Translations under genes and position numbers: made by a program
Source: Nocardia vinacea
Lineage (GTDB): Bacteria; Actinomycetota; Actinomycetes; Mycobacteriales; Mycobacteriaceae
Assembly: GCF_035920345.1 (NCBI RefSeq)
Contig: NZ_CP109149.1
Location: 8,680,001 to 8,744,000 of the forward strand
Direction: 5' to 3'
DNA length: 64,000 bases
Part shown: positions 38,441 through 46,308 of the stretch, one piece after another
Position numbering within the stretch: the first letter of the stretch is position 1
Layout: each line of letters begins with the position of its first letter
Notes under the pieces: model-generated
The model's input: the letters and a program-made list of their open reading frames with translations, nothing else
What the model was told of the DNA's origin: nothing
The model's database searches: none

Positions 38441-39406
38441 ATGACATATACGAGCACCGGCATTGCCTGGTTCCAGCGAACCTGGTCGCTGCCAGAGCTT
38501 GTCGATCGCAAAGGCGAGCGCATCGTGTCCGTCGTCATCCCGGCGCTCAACGAGCAGGACACCATCACCGATGTGATCGCCTCGATCCGCGAGCTCGTCG
38601 GCACGCTCGTCGACGAACTGATCGTCATCGACTCCGGCTCGACCGACGACACCATGGTGCGAGCCCGAGCGGCCGGTGCGACCGCGGTCTACACCCGCGA
38701 GCAGGCCCTCGGGGGACTGTCGCCACGCCCGGGCAAAGGCGAGGTGCTATGGCGCTCGCTGGCGGTGGCAAACGGTGATGTCATCGTTTTCCACGACTCC
38801 GACCTAGTGGCGCCGGACCCCCGATTCGTACCGGCCTTGGTGGCGCCGCTGCTATTCGACGAGCAACTGAAGCTGGTCAAGGGCTTCTATCGGCGGCCAC
38901 TGGCCACCGATCCATTCGGCGACGCCGACGCCGGCGGGCGCGTCACCCAACTGGTGGCGCGTCCATTGCTCGCCGCGCTGGCCCCCGAACTCGCGGAGGT
39001 GCTGCAGCCGCTCGGCGGGGAATACGCGGCGACGCGAGACCTGTTGACCAGCATCCCGTTCGCGCCCGGCTACGGCGTCGAGATCGGCATCCTCATCGAT
39101 ACCTGGCAGCGCCACGGCGCACCGGCTATCGGCCAGGTGGACCTCGGCACCCGGATCCACCGCAACCGGCCCACCCACGAGTTGGCCGCCATGAGCCGCC
39201 AGATTGTCGCAACCATGCTCGACCGGTTCGGTATTCGCGACTCGGGCCGCGGGTTGATCCAATACCGCCCCGACGGCACGACTTGGCGACGCACAACGAG
39301 CACGGTCTCCCTGGCCGACCGCCCCGCTATGTCGGCGCTGCCCCCGCCACCGGTAACCGACGAAATCGTCTCCGCCGCAGTCGAACACACACTTTTTGCC
39401 TGGTAG
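38441..39406 (+). CDS. gpgS: Glucosyl-3-phosphoglycerate synthase
   Basis: 321 residues, close to mycobacterial GpgS (324). This GT-A (GT81) enzyme joins glucose from NDP-glucose to 3-phosphoglycerate, the first step of methylglucose lipopolysaccharide synthesis. Recognised segments: VSVVIPALNEQDTI, VIDSGSTDDT, PRPGKGEVLWRSLA, the metal-binding DSD in VFHDSDLVAPDP, LQPLGGEYAATRDLLTSIPF and GYGVEIGILIDT. The start ATG is preceded by AGGAAAGGGA. It lies between the broken PMT gene and the second Ag85-like gene. Confidence 0.93.
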   Translation: MTYTSTGIAWFQRTWSLPELVDRKGERIVSVVIPALNEQDTITDVIASIRELVGTLVDELIVIDSGSTDDTMVRARAAGATAVYTREQALGGLSPRPGKGEVLWRSLAVANGDVIVFHDSDLVAPDPRFVPALVAPLLFDEQLKLVKGFYRRPLATDPFGDADAGGRVTQLVARPLLAALAPELAEVLQPLGGEYAATRDLLTSIPFAPGYGVEIGILIDTWQRHGAPAIGQVDLGTRIHRNRPTHELAAMSRQIVATMLDRFGIRDSGRGLIQYRPDGTTWRRTTSTVSLADRPAMSALPPPPVTDEIVSAAVEHTLFAW

Positions 39407-39432
39407 AAACTTTGTATCGCTCAGGAGTATTC

Positions 39433-40464
39433 GTGATCGGTTCCATCGACAGCACCGGGCCTGCTCGAGTCCGCTTGTTGTGTGTCGCAATGGTTCTCGT
39501 GATCTGCGGCGCACCTGCCGCTATGGTGCACGCCCAGCCACCGCAGGAACCGATAGCGGTGTCCGCCGACGGGTCGCGCCTGGACCGCATCCAGCAACGG
39601 AACGACCGCCTGATCGACATATCCGTGTATTCGGCCGCGATGAACACCGTCTTCCCCGCACAGGTGTTGCGCGCCCGGGACGAGGACGCGTCCGCACCCA
39701 CGCTGTACCTGCTCAACGGGGCCAATGGCGGTGTCGGCGGCAGTTGGTACGACGAAACCGATGTGGCGGACTTCTTCCGCGATAAACAGGTCAATGTCGT
39801 CATCCCCATCGGCGGCGCGGGCAGCTATTTCACCGATTGGAAGTCCGATGATCCGCTGCTCGGGCGGCAGCGCTGGACGACCTTCCTGACCGAAGAACTG
39901 CCGCCGATCATCGACCGGGCATTCAACGGCAACGGCGCCAATGCCATTGCCGGGCTTTCGATGTCCGCGACCTCGGTGTTCCAACTCGCACTGTCGGCGC
40001 CAGGCCGGTACCGGGCGATCGGTTCGTACAGCGGTTGCGTCCGCACCAGTGATCCGCAGGGACAGGCGTTCGTCACCGGCGTCGTCGCGCGGTGGCGCGG
40101 CAATGCCCTGAATATGTGGGGCCCGCCCGCGGATCCGGCGTGGGCCGCCAATGATCCCTACCTGCACGCCGATCGGTTGCGCGGCACCGCCATCTATGTT
40201 TCCGCGGGCACCGGTGCACTCGGCCCGTTGGACACCCCTGAAGGCACGCGGGGCGACCTGATCCAGCTCGTGTGGCAGGTGATGTTCGGTGTGCCGCTGG
40301 AAGCGGTCATGAACATGTGCACCCACCAACTGCATGACCGGCTCGAATCCCTCGGCATTCCCGCCACCTTCGATTTCCGATCGAACGGCACGCATTCCTG
40401 GGGCTATTGGCAGGAGGACCTGCACAAGTCCTGGCCGATACTCGAAGCCGCGCTGACCGAGTGA
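39433..40464 (+). CDS. Antigen 85-like mycolyltransferase/esterase (copy 2)
   Basis: 343 residues from the GTG at 39433 (AGGAG at 7 nt). Signal sequence VRLLCVAMVLVICGAPAAMV, then the same fold and motifs as copy 1: ISVYSAAMNTVFPAQVLRA, YLLNGANGGVGG, GGAGSYFTDW, nucleophile motif GLSMSATS and C-terminal His in NGTHSWGYWQEDLHKSWP. The two copies share long identical stretches (for example SDPAWAANDPY versus ADPAWAANDPY), so they are paralogues from a fairly recent duplication with the lipid genes between them. It is 26 bp after gpgS and probably in its operon. Confidence 0.9.
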   Translation: MIGSIDSTGPARVRLLCVAMVLVICGAPAAMVHAQPPQEPIAVSADGSRLDRIQQRNDRLIDISVYSAAMNTVFPAQVLRARDEDASAPTLYLLNGANGGVGGSWYDETDVADFFRDKQVNVVIPIGGAGSYFTDWKSDDPLLGRQRWTTFLTEELPPIIDRAFNGNGANAIAGLSMSATSVFQLALSAPGRYRAIGSYSGCVRTSDPQGQAFVTGVVARWRGNALNMWGPPADPAWAANDPYLHADRLRGTAIYVSAGTGALGPLDTPEGTRGDLIQLVWQVMFGVPLEAVMNMCTHQLHDRLESLGIPATFDFRSNGTHSWGYWQEDLHKSWPILEAALTE

Positions 40465-40600
40465 GTGTCGGCTCGGTGCGCGTCATCGAAATCCGCCGAA
40501 GGTTTTGTGTCGCTTCACCATCGACCGCCAGGTGCGTATCACACACCGAAAATCTGTCGTAGCGTGACCGACCCACGCCGCAGTCGAACGGGGAAATGCC

Positions 40601-41830
40601 ATGACGGTCACGAATGAATCGATCGAGCCGAATTTCGCGGCATTATCGCGCAAGATCGTGAACCGCCTCGAAAGCGTACCGGTCGACGGGCTCGATGGCG
40701 CCGTCCGGAGCAACCTGATCACGATCGCACGCTGTGGCCTGGAAGGGGTCACCGCCGCGATTCGTACGGGCCGGCCGGTGCCGGAGCGGACCGTCGCCCG
40801 GCTCGAGGCCATCGCGGCCAGAATGGCGGATCGGGAGTTGCCGATCGCGCTGATCCAGCACGTCATGCACGCCGGTATCAAAGCTGGTTTCGAACTCGTC
40901 GCATCCGAGAGGCCGCGCTCGGTTCGGCAGGGGTTCTTCACCGACGGCGCCCGGCTCATCCAAGCGACACAGACGCTTTCGACCGCGGTATTGCGCGGGT
41001 ACGTCGGCGAAGTGCGTTCCATGACCGGTGATCGCAGAATCGCCGCGCAGACGCTGGTATCGGCACTGCTGGCCGGAAAAGCGGATCCGACGATGGCGCA
41101 CCGATGCGGTGCCGAACTTTCGCCGTCCTATTTCGTGGTCGCGGTCGCACTGGGGCCGCATCCCGACGAGAACGATCGTCGACTCGATTCCCGGGTGGTC
41201 GCGCGCCGCAAGCTGCGGCGCGTTCAAGCCGAGCTGGCGACCATTCGTGAATGCCGGGTGCTATCGATACTCAGCGTCGACGGCGGAACCATCCTGATCC
41301 CAACGGAATTCGCGGCCGATGTCGAAGAACGGCTGGACGATCTGATCGCTCGGCTGACGCGCGCCGCTGCCGCGCCGATGACCGCGACATTCACGGCGTC
41401 GCCGCGCAGCCGGATTCCCCCCGCCGCCGACCGCGTGCACAAACTGCTCGACCTCGCCCTGCGCCTGGATCGCGGACCCGGATTGCACCGGTTCGAAGAT
41501 CTGGCACATGAGTACCAACTGATCCAGCCGGGTCCCGGCTACCAGCACCTGCGCGCGATCCTCGATCCACTGCGGGCCGAGCCCGGACTCCTCGATACCC
41601 TTCGCACCTACTTCGCCGCGCAAGGCAAACGCGCGCCGACCGCCCGCCGACTCGGCGTCTCGACCAGCGCCGTGCGCCGCCGCCTCATCAGAATCGCCGA
41701 ATTGACCGGACTCGATCCCGAAAACGCCACCGACGCCTGGTATCTGAGATCGAGTCTCGTCGCCCGCACTTTCGCAGACTTTCCATCGAGGCAATCACCG
41801 GGCACGACGTTATGCCTGGTCGGGTCCTGA
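40601..41830 (+). CDS. PucR-type transcriptional regulator
   Basis: 409 residues, no signal. The N-terminal region is a helical sensor (IRTGRPVPERTVARLEAIAA; RELPIALIQHVMHAGIKAGF), the middle has a degenerate GGDEF-like fold typical of this group, and the C-terminal PucR helix-turn-helix reads LLDTLRTYFAAQGKRAPTAR followed by RLGVSTSAVRRRL. Such proteins control purine or amino-acid catabolism and lipid genes in actinobacteria. It lies 137 bp after the Ag85-like gene. Its last 21 nt overlap the convergent EspR-like gene. Confidence 0.85.
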   Translation: MTVTNESIEPNFAALSRKIVNRLESVPVDGLDGAVRSNLITIARCGLEGVTAAIRTGRPVPERTVARLEAIAARMADRELPIALIQHVMHAGIKAGFELVASERPRSVRQGFFTDGARLIQATQTLSTAVLRGYVGEVRSMTGDRRIAAQTLVSALLAGKADPTMAHRCGAELSPSYFVVAVALGPHPDENDRRLDSRVVARRKLRRVQAELATIRECRVLSILSVDGGTILIPTEFAADVEERLDDLIARLTRAAAAPMTATFTASPRSRIPPAADRVHKLLDLALRLDRGPGLHRFEDLAHEYQLIQPGPGYQHLRAILDPLRAEPGLLDTLRTYFAAQGKRAPTARRLGVSTSAVRRRLIRIAELTGLDPENATDAWYLRSSLVARTFADFPSRQSPGTTLCLVGS

Positions 41831-42244
41831 GTCGTCGGTGTCCGGCGGCGCAGCCGGTAATCCTTCGCTCGCCCGTAGCTTCTCCGCCATGGTGGCCAGC
41901 AGATTCTGCGACTCCTCGGAAAGGTCGAATGCCCGGCTCGATAGTCGCCGCAGGTGGTAGCCCTGGAGCTGAGACAGCAGTTCCAGGTCGTGGTCGATTT
42001 TGGCGGCGTAGACGTCGTTGAAGAAGTAGTCCGGTTTGACCTTGAAGAACTTGGCGAGGGCGGCCATGGTCTCGTTGGACGGGTTGGCGCGCTGTCCCGA
42101 CCGCAACTGGGACAGATAGGGTTTCGAGATCGGGTGCCCGGAGTTCGTCAACGCGTCGGCGACTTCCGCATTGGTATGCGAGCGGCGGCCCGGGGGATGC
42201 ACGGTTTCGAACAGCTTGTTCAACCGCTCGGCGAAATCAGCCAT
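41810..42244 (-). CDS. EspR-like nucleoid-associated regulator
   Basis: 144 residues. It aligns well from memory with M. tuberculosis EspR (132 residues): FAERLNKLFETVHPPGRRSH, then the helix-turn-helix region SKPYLSQLRSGQRANPSNET, FFKVKPDYFFNDVYAAKIDH and a C-terminal dimerisation helix. EspR binds DNA at many sites and activates ESX-1 and lipid virulence genes. The acidic tail (PPDTDDSGPDQA) is an extension relative to EspR. It stands alone here. Confidence 0.88.
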   Translation of the reverse strand: MADFAERLNKLFETVHPPGRRSHTNAEVADALTNSGHPISKPYLSQLRSGQRANPSNETMAALAKFFKVKPDYFFNDVYAAKIDHDLELLSQLQGYHLRRLSSRAFDLSEESQNLLATMAEKLRASEGLPAAPPDTDDSGPDQA

Positions 42245-42413
42245 CTGAGGTGCCCATCTTCTTCGCTGTCCCTGGTGAACCGATCATCGGTTCGATTGTG
42301 CTGTCGACGAAAACCGCTCCAGCCCAGCGGGTCCGAAGTCGAATCGCAAATGTGTTCGGTTGATCACCCGTGACTGCCCGGTAGGAAACGGATCGAAACA
42401 TCGGCCTCGCAGG

Positions 42414-42590
42414 TTACCGTGCCCGCTCGCGGACCACTCGGGCGACGTCGATGCGTTGCACGAGCCGGCTCGCCGGCAGCTGCGACAGCGCCGCGGCGGC
42501 GACGACCGCGGCGACCGCCAGCACTGGCGGTATCGCGAGTCGAACATCCGCTGTCAACGATGCCGAGCCGGCAGTTCGCCGACTATCCGT
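42414..42590 (-). pseudogene. C-terminal remnant of an FtsX-like ABC permease
   Basis: The frame ends VLAVAAVVAAAALSQLPASR then LVQRIDVARVVRERAR, which is exactly the last helix and cytosolic tail of FtsX/MacB-type permeases (usual form ...PARRAARTDPARVLR). Nothing upstream continues the permease, so only about 45 codons remain. The surrounding 435 bp between the EspR-like and SanA-like genes hold no other gene, so the rest was deleted. Confidence 0.6.
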
Positions 42591-42679
42591 CGTTCGCACG
42601 ACACCCACATCGGAGCTTTGTTCGACGGCGAAACTGTTGCGCTGCTATCGAATCCGGTGCACTCGCTCGCGCGAGGATG

Positions 42680-43393
42680 TCAATGTGGAGTCGCGTTGAT
42701 GGCGTCGCGGACCGTGGTTTCCTGGTTGCCGAGGAATTTCGGGTCCGGATGTACAGCCATATCGAAAACGGCCTTGGTAGCGGCGATTTGGTCGCGTAGC
42801 CAACATTTGTTGTAAACGAGGTTGTGGGGCTGGGTATCGTCGCCGATGCCGGTGGCATCGATGCCCGCGTCGCGGCATAAGGCGATGGTGCGGGGCAGGC
42901 TGAAATCCTGTGTGACGACAATGGCTTTGCGCACCCCGAAGATTTCGTGTGCGCGGACGCAGGATTCGTAGGTGCTGAATCCAGCGTAGTCGAGGGCGAT
43001 CTTATTCTCGGGCACGCCCTTGCGCACGAGATAACTCCGCATGGCGGTGGGTTCGTCATAGCTCGGGCGGCCGTTGTCGCCGGTGACCAGCAGCGCCTTG
43101 ACCTTCCCGGTTTCCAGCAGCCTGCGACCGAGCTCGAGACGGGCCACAAGATACGGCGACGGCTGACCACTCTGGTAGACCTGCGCACCGGGAATCAGCG
43201 CCACCTCGGCGGCGGGAACGGTATCGACCGAGTATTTGTAATCGCCTGCCTGGTATCGAATCCAGACGATCGAGCTCACGCCGACGATGACGGCGCATAT
43301 AGCCGTGCCCGCCACGATCCGGAGCAGTGTGCGCACGCGAAGCCAGGACCTCAACCTCCCCCGACTCCGTGCCATGAGGTCACGAAATCCCAT
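42680..43393 (-). CDS. SanA/YdcF-like DUF218 membrane-anchored protein
   Basis: 237 residues. One N-terminal membrane helix (IVAGTAICAVIVGVSSIVWI) anchors a DUF218 domain: AALIPGAQ-type opening (AEVALIPGAQVYQSGQPSPY), LLVTGDNGRPSYDEP and AIVVTQDFSLPRTIALCRDA. E. coli SanA of the same family affects vancomycin exclusion at high temperature; the activity is unknown. Likely acts at the envelope. Confidence 0.85.
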   Translation of the reverse strand: MGFRDLMARSRGRLRSWLRVRTLLRIVAGTAICAVIVGVSSIVWIRYQAGDYKYSVDTVPAAEVALIPGAQVYQSGQPSPYLVARLELGRRLLETGKVKALLVTGDNGRPSYDEPTAMRSYLVRKGVPENKIALDYAGFSTYESCVRAHEIFGVRKAIVVTQDFSLPRTIALCRDAGIDATGIGDDTQPHNLVYNKCWLRDQIAATKAVFDMAVHPDPKFLGNQETTVRDAINATPH

Positions 43394-43494
43394 TCCAAGA
43401 GTCTGCCAGATCGCACCACACAGCTCTGCCCACCAATCCGGGGTCCGGGTCCGCTCAGCGGAATAGTGCGGCGGCGATCAGCAGTTGTAGAGAT

Positions 43495-43824
43495 ATGGAG
43501 ATCACCGAGTTTCCCGGATACGAGTGGACAACCGTCGCGGATTCGCCTGTGCGAGAGTTGTTTCCGGGCATTCGCTCGCGGGCGCTGTGGCGCGGGGCGA
43601 ACGGCGCGAAAGCGTATGTGCTGGAAATGGATCCGGGCACCGCATGGGACGGTATCGATCTGCACGAGCCCGGACCGGAGGAGGTTTTCGTAGTATCCGG
43701 CACATTCAACGACGGATTCCGCGACTACCCGGCCGGATCGTTCATCCACGCTCCGGCCGGATCGTCACACATCCCACAGTCGATCACCGGCTGCACGCTA
43801 TTCGTCTTCTACCCGGAGGGCTGA
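43495..43824 (+). CDS. Small cupin-domain protein
   Basis: 109 residues forming a single beta-barrel cupin: GIRSRALWRGANGAKAYVLE, then LHEPGPEEVFVVSGTFNDG and YPAGSFIHAPAGSSHIPQS. The metal-binding pattern is partial: one His in LHEPG, Glu in PEEVFV and a His in GSSHIP. It resembles the ChrR-type cupin of anti-sigma factors, without the zinc-binding N-terminal part. Function unknown. It is convergent with the hydratase operon. Confidence 0.8.
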   Translation: MEITEFPGYEWTTVADSPVRELFPGIRSRALWRGANGAKAYVLEMDPGTAWDGIDLHEPGPEEVFVVSGTFNDGFRDYPAGSFIHAPAGSSHIPQSITGCTLFVFYPEG

Positions 43825-43842
43825 AAGCCGTCGGGTGGTGAG

Positions 43843-44172
43843 CTAGTCCCGGTTGAACCGCTCCCGGACCGCGTCCATTCGCGCGCGCAACTCGTCCGGG
43901 ACGATCAATCCATGATCCATCAGTGTGTGGGCCGTCACGACGACCGATCGGGTGTGTACGGGAAAGTCGTGGTAGATCGTCTCACCGAGCGCATCCTCGG
44001 CATGGCGGCGTGCCAAGTTGTCCAATGCGCCACGCCAGGACAGGCATTCGCATGTCGCCTGCATGCTCGATTCCCAGGGGTCGGGCTTGCGGTCGAGTTC
44101 GGGCAGCGCGTTCTCCCGCCGCGACTCTGGATCCAGCGTGCGCAGGAGAACGTCGTAAGGGCTGCTTGTCAC
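43843..44172 (-). CDS. Nitrile hydratase beta N-terminal-like accessory protein
   Basis: 109 residues. Its second half (CECLSWRGALDNLARRHAED; TIYHDFPVHTRSVVVTAHTL; GLIVPDELRARMDAVRERF) is clearly paralogous to the subunit at 45169. Small proteins related to the beta-subunit N-terminus act as activators in cobalt nitrile hydratases (P14K-type, subunit-swapping chaperones) and I infer that role here. Its start overlaps the stop of the alpha-like gene (ATGA), and it is the last gene of the operon. Confidence 0.75.
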   Translation of the reverse strand: MTSSPYDVLLRTLDPESRRENALPELDRKPDPWESSMQATCECLSWRGALDNLARRHAEDALGETIYHDFPVHTRSVVVTAHTLMDHGLIVPDELRARMDAVRERFNRD

Positions 44173-44876
44173 CGACCGCTCCTTCCCGAGGCGGCCTCGA
44201 CCTGGTCCGGCGGTGCCTGCGCGGTCCAGTCGATCTGCGGCACGGCCACGCCGATCATCGTGTCCCGGGTGACGATGGCCGCCAGCTGTTCCTCCGTCCA
44301 GCCCTCGGTGCCCGCCGGGCGCATCGGCATCACCATGAACCGGGACTTCTGGTTCGAATCGTGCACCCGGACCTCGACCTCGGGCGGAATGTGCAGGCCG
44401 AATTCGGCGAGTACCTCACGGGGCCAACGCACCAGGCGCCGACGGTAATTGGGGGTGCGGTACCAGTCCGGCGACATACCGAGAACCGGCCGCGGGTAGC
44501 ACGAACACAGCGTACAGACGATCACGTTGTGCACCTCGGGCGTGTTCTCCAGCACGTAGAAGTAGGTGTAGTCGCTCGGCGTTCCGGATCCGGTCGGGTC
44601 GCGCCAGTCGATGCCGACCTCCTTGCAGGTCTCGGTGCCGTCGGCGAGCAGGCGTGCCTTGAACTCGGGATCCGTCCACGCCCTCGCGACCAGTCTCGAT
44701 CCGCCGTGCGGACCGACAGATTCCGCCCATTCGGAGAACCGTCGGTGGTCTTCTTGCGAAAAGAGGCCCTTCTCGATGGCGAGCTCGCGAACCGCGGTCT
44801 CCAGGATCTCGAACTCGCTGATCTGCGAGCTCGTCTGGATCGGCGCGTGCGCCCCGTGATCGTGGGTCTGACTCAC
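44169..44876 (-). CDS. Nitrile hydratase alpha / thiocyanate hydrolase gamma subunit
   Basis: 235 residues from the GTG at 44876, overlapping the upstream stop (GTGA). The metal-claw motif VCTLCSCYPRPVLG is complete: three Cys, and Thr in the first position of the claw, the pattern of cobalt-type enzymes (iron-type has Ser). Flanking segments (GTPSDYTYFYVLENTPEVHN; PVLGMSPDWYRTPNYRRRL) are typical of the alpha/gamma fold. The enzyme hydrates nitriles to amides or hydrolyses thiocyanate; the split beta subunit beside it favours a thiocyanate hydrolase or toyocamycin-type three-subunit hydratase. Confidence 0.9.
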   Translation of the reverse strand: MSQTHDHGAHAPIQTSSQISEFEILETAVRELAIEKGLFSQEDHRRFSEWAESVGPHGGSRLVARAWTDPEFKARLLADGTETCKEVGIDWRDPTGSGTPSDYTYFYVLENTPEVHNVIVCTLCSCYPRPVLGMSPDWYRTPNYRRRLVRWPREVLAEFGLHIPPEVEVRVHDSNQKSRFMVMPMRPAGTEGWTEEQLAAIVTRDTMIGVAVPQIDWTAQAPPDQVEAASGRSGR

Positions 44877-45172
44877 TTGGCATCCTCCTCTGCGGGCTCG
44901 AGCCAGCGCTCGGAGACCTCCGTCTCCAGGGTGTCGACGTCGAAGCCGGTGTATTTGGGCCAAAGATCTGTCTGGCGGAATCGCACGACGTAGAACGGTT
45001 CGAAGCGACCGTCCTCACGTCCCCACGCCTCGTCTTCCGGAATCACCCATTCGGGCCGGTATTCGACGACGACACCCGTTCGACCACGGGTGTAGGCCTG
45101 GGTGCGAGTGTGGAACATCGACGTCGCGTTTCGAACCCGGACGCGATCGCCGATTTCGTATTTCCTGGTCAT
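44873..45172 (-). CDS. Nitrile hydratase beta C-terminal-half subunit (SH3-like)
   Basis: 99 residues from the ATG at 45172. It corresponds to the beta-barrel C-terminal half of nitrile hydratase beta: EIGDRVRVRNATSMFHTRTQ, YTRGRTGVVVEYR and FYVVRFRQTDLWPKY. In bacteria with the usual enzyme this is fused to the N-terminal half, while here it is a separate gene that overlaps its neighbours on both sides (ATGA and GTGA). This is the arrangement of thiocyanate hydrolase alpha and of ToyL/ToyK-type subunits. Confidence 0.87.
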   Translation of the reverse strand: MTRKYEIGDRVRVRNATSMFHTRTQAYTRGRTGVVVEYRPEWVIPEDEAWGREDGRFEPFYVVRFRQTDLWPKYTGFDVDTLETEVSERWLEPAEEDAK

Positions 45173-45594
45173 TGCCGCGCCTCCAGCCGTGCGCGTACCG
45201 CGTCCAATTTCGCGGACAGTTCGTCCGGGGTGATCAAACCCTTGTTGATCAAAACCTTCGCTGCGACGGTCGCCCAGCGCGCGTAATAGGGCAGGCCGAA
45301 ATACAGCGTCGCGCCGAGGTCGTTCTCGGCTCGTCGGCGCTCTTCGGAATTCCACACGCCACGCCAGCCGAGGCATTCGCAGGTGACGTAGGTGTTCATC
45401 TCCCACGGTTCTTCATCTTTTTCGCGGTACTCGACCGGCACATCCGGCTGTCCGCCCACGTCGTGCAGGACGTGTCGGAGTGCGGTGAACAATTCGTTCG
45501 AGATCTCGTATGGCGAGTCCAGCGGTTTGCGGAACACGGGAGCGAGATCTGCTACGCGAGTTTGAACTTCGTCGAATCGGTTCGGTGAACTCAT
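45169..45594 (-). CDS. Nitrile hydratase beta N-terminal-half subunit
   Basis: 141 residues, first gene of the four-gene operon. Helical sequence with TYVTCECLGWRGVWNSEERR, LGATLYFGLPYYARWATVAA and GLITPDELSAKLDAVRARLE matches the N-terminal half of the beta subunit. Together with the next two subunits it rebuilds a full alpha-beta hydratase. Upstream, 300 bp separate it from the 52-residue Cys-rich protein, and no regulator or transporter gene adjoins. Confidence 0.87.
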   Translation of the reverse strand: MSSPNRFDEVQTRVADLAPVFRKPLDSPYEISNELFTALRHVLHDVGGQPDVPVEYREKDEEPWEMNTYVTCECLGWRGVWNSEERRRAENDLGATLYFGLPYYARWATVAAKVLINKGLITPDELSAKLDAVRARLEARQ

Positions 45595-45754
45595 GAGGTC
45601 TCCGTAGTGACGGATCCGATGTTCCCCCGGCCGAGTGATCGCATACGGCGCACACCCGGTTGCGGGGCCGCGAGCCCCTATTCAAATTGCATTGATCCGA
45701 CTGACAAGGCTACACGTCAAGATCGTTCGATTGAAGACGCCGCCGCCTGCCGTG

Positions 45755-45913
45755 TCACCCGAAAGGCCACCATGACCTGCTCGGACGCGGGTTCTGGGCG
45801 GTGCACGCGCAGCGCAGCTCGGGCGGCACGTCGGACAGCACCTGTTCGATGTGCTCACCGCACCCTCGGTAGGTGGGCTTACCGCATTTCGAGCAATCGG
45901 CACGTTGACACAT
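45755..45913 (-). CDS. Small Cys-rich (zinc-binding-like) protein
   Basis: 52 residues from the ATG at 45913, with AAGGAGA 5 nt upstream; a longer open frame to 46099 has no start support. The sequence opens MCQRADCSKCGKPTYRGCGE and continues HIEQVLSDVPPELRC-AC, giving six Cys plus one His in a treble-clef-like spacing, and ends in an aromatic basic tail (SRSWWPFG). Proteins of this pattern occur widely in actinobacteria and other bacteria without assigned function. Confidence 0.75.
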   Translation of the reverse strand: MCQRADCSKCGKPTYRGCGEHIEQVLSDVPPELRCACTAQNPRPSRSWWPFG

Positions 45914-46308
45914 CGGGTCTCCTTCAGGGTTGGTACCCGCAGGGGTATAGCGGAGTCTTTCACTCGACCCTGCGGCGGGTAGCCGACAGGGGTTTGTGAC
46001 AGAATCATCAATTTCGAATAGTTGGTCACCTGCGGACGCTTGGGAGCTGCTGCCGAGCGTCAAGGGCGTCGGCTCCGAACGCGCATACCAATACCTCACC
46101 GAATCACTGCAGTGCTTCGGCGGTTCCGGAGATCGAGTTGAAGAGAACTGTTCAACCTGGGTCGGAGATGGGCTGAGCCCAGGTCGACCGGGAGTTGCTG
46201 ACCATTGCTGCGTTTATGAGGAAATCATCAGTTATTGTGTTATCGTACCGGTGTTGTGCGTGATCGCTTTGCTGATGTGTCAATCGGTGGCTCGGTGAGA
46301 GGACTCGT
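45914..46308. other. Intergenic region before mmpL
   Basis: About 395 bp. A 100-codon frame from a GTG at 45996 shows no coding bias and no recognisable product. The 100 bp before the mmpL start are AT-richer (around TTATTGTGTTATCG at 46232) and probably hold its promoter. Confidence 0.4.

Noticed and set aside
45996..46298. 100-codon GTG ORF before mmpL
   Set aside because: No ribosome site, mixed composition, Cys/Val-rich C-terminus without a recognisable fold; it covers the probable mmpL promoter.
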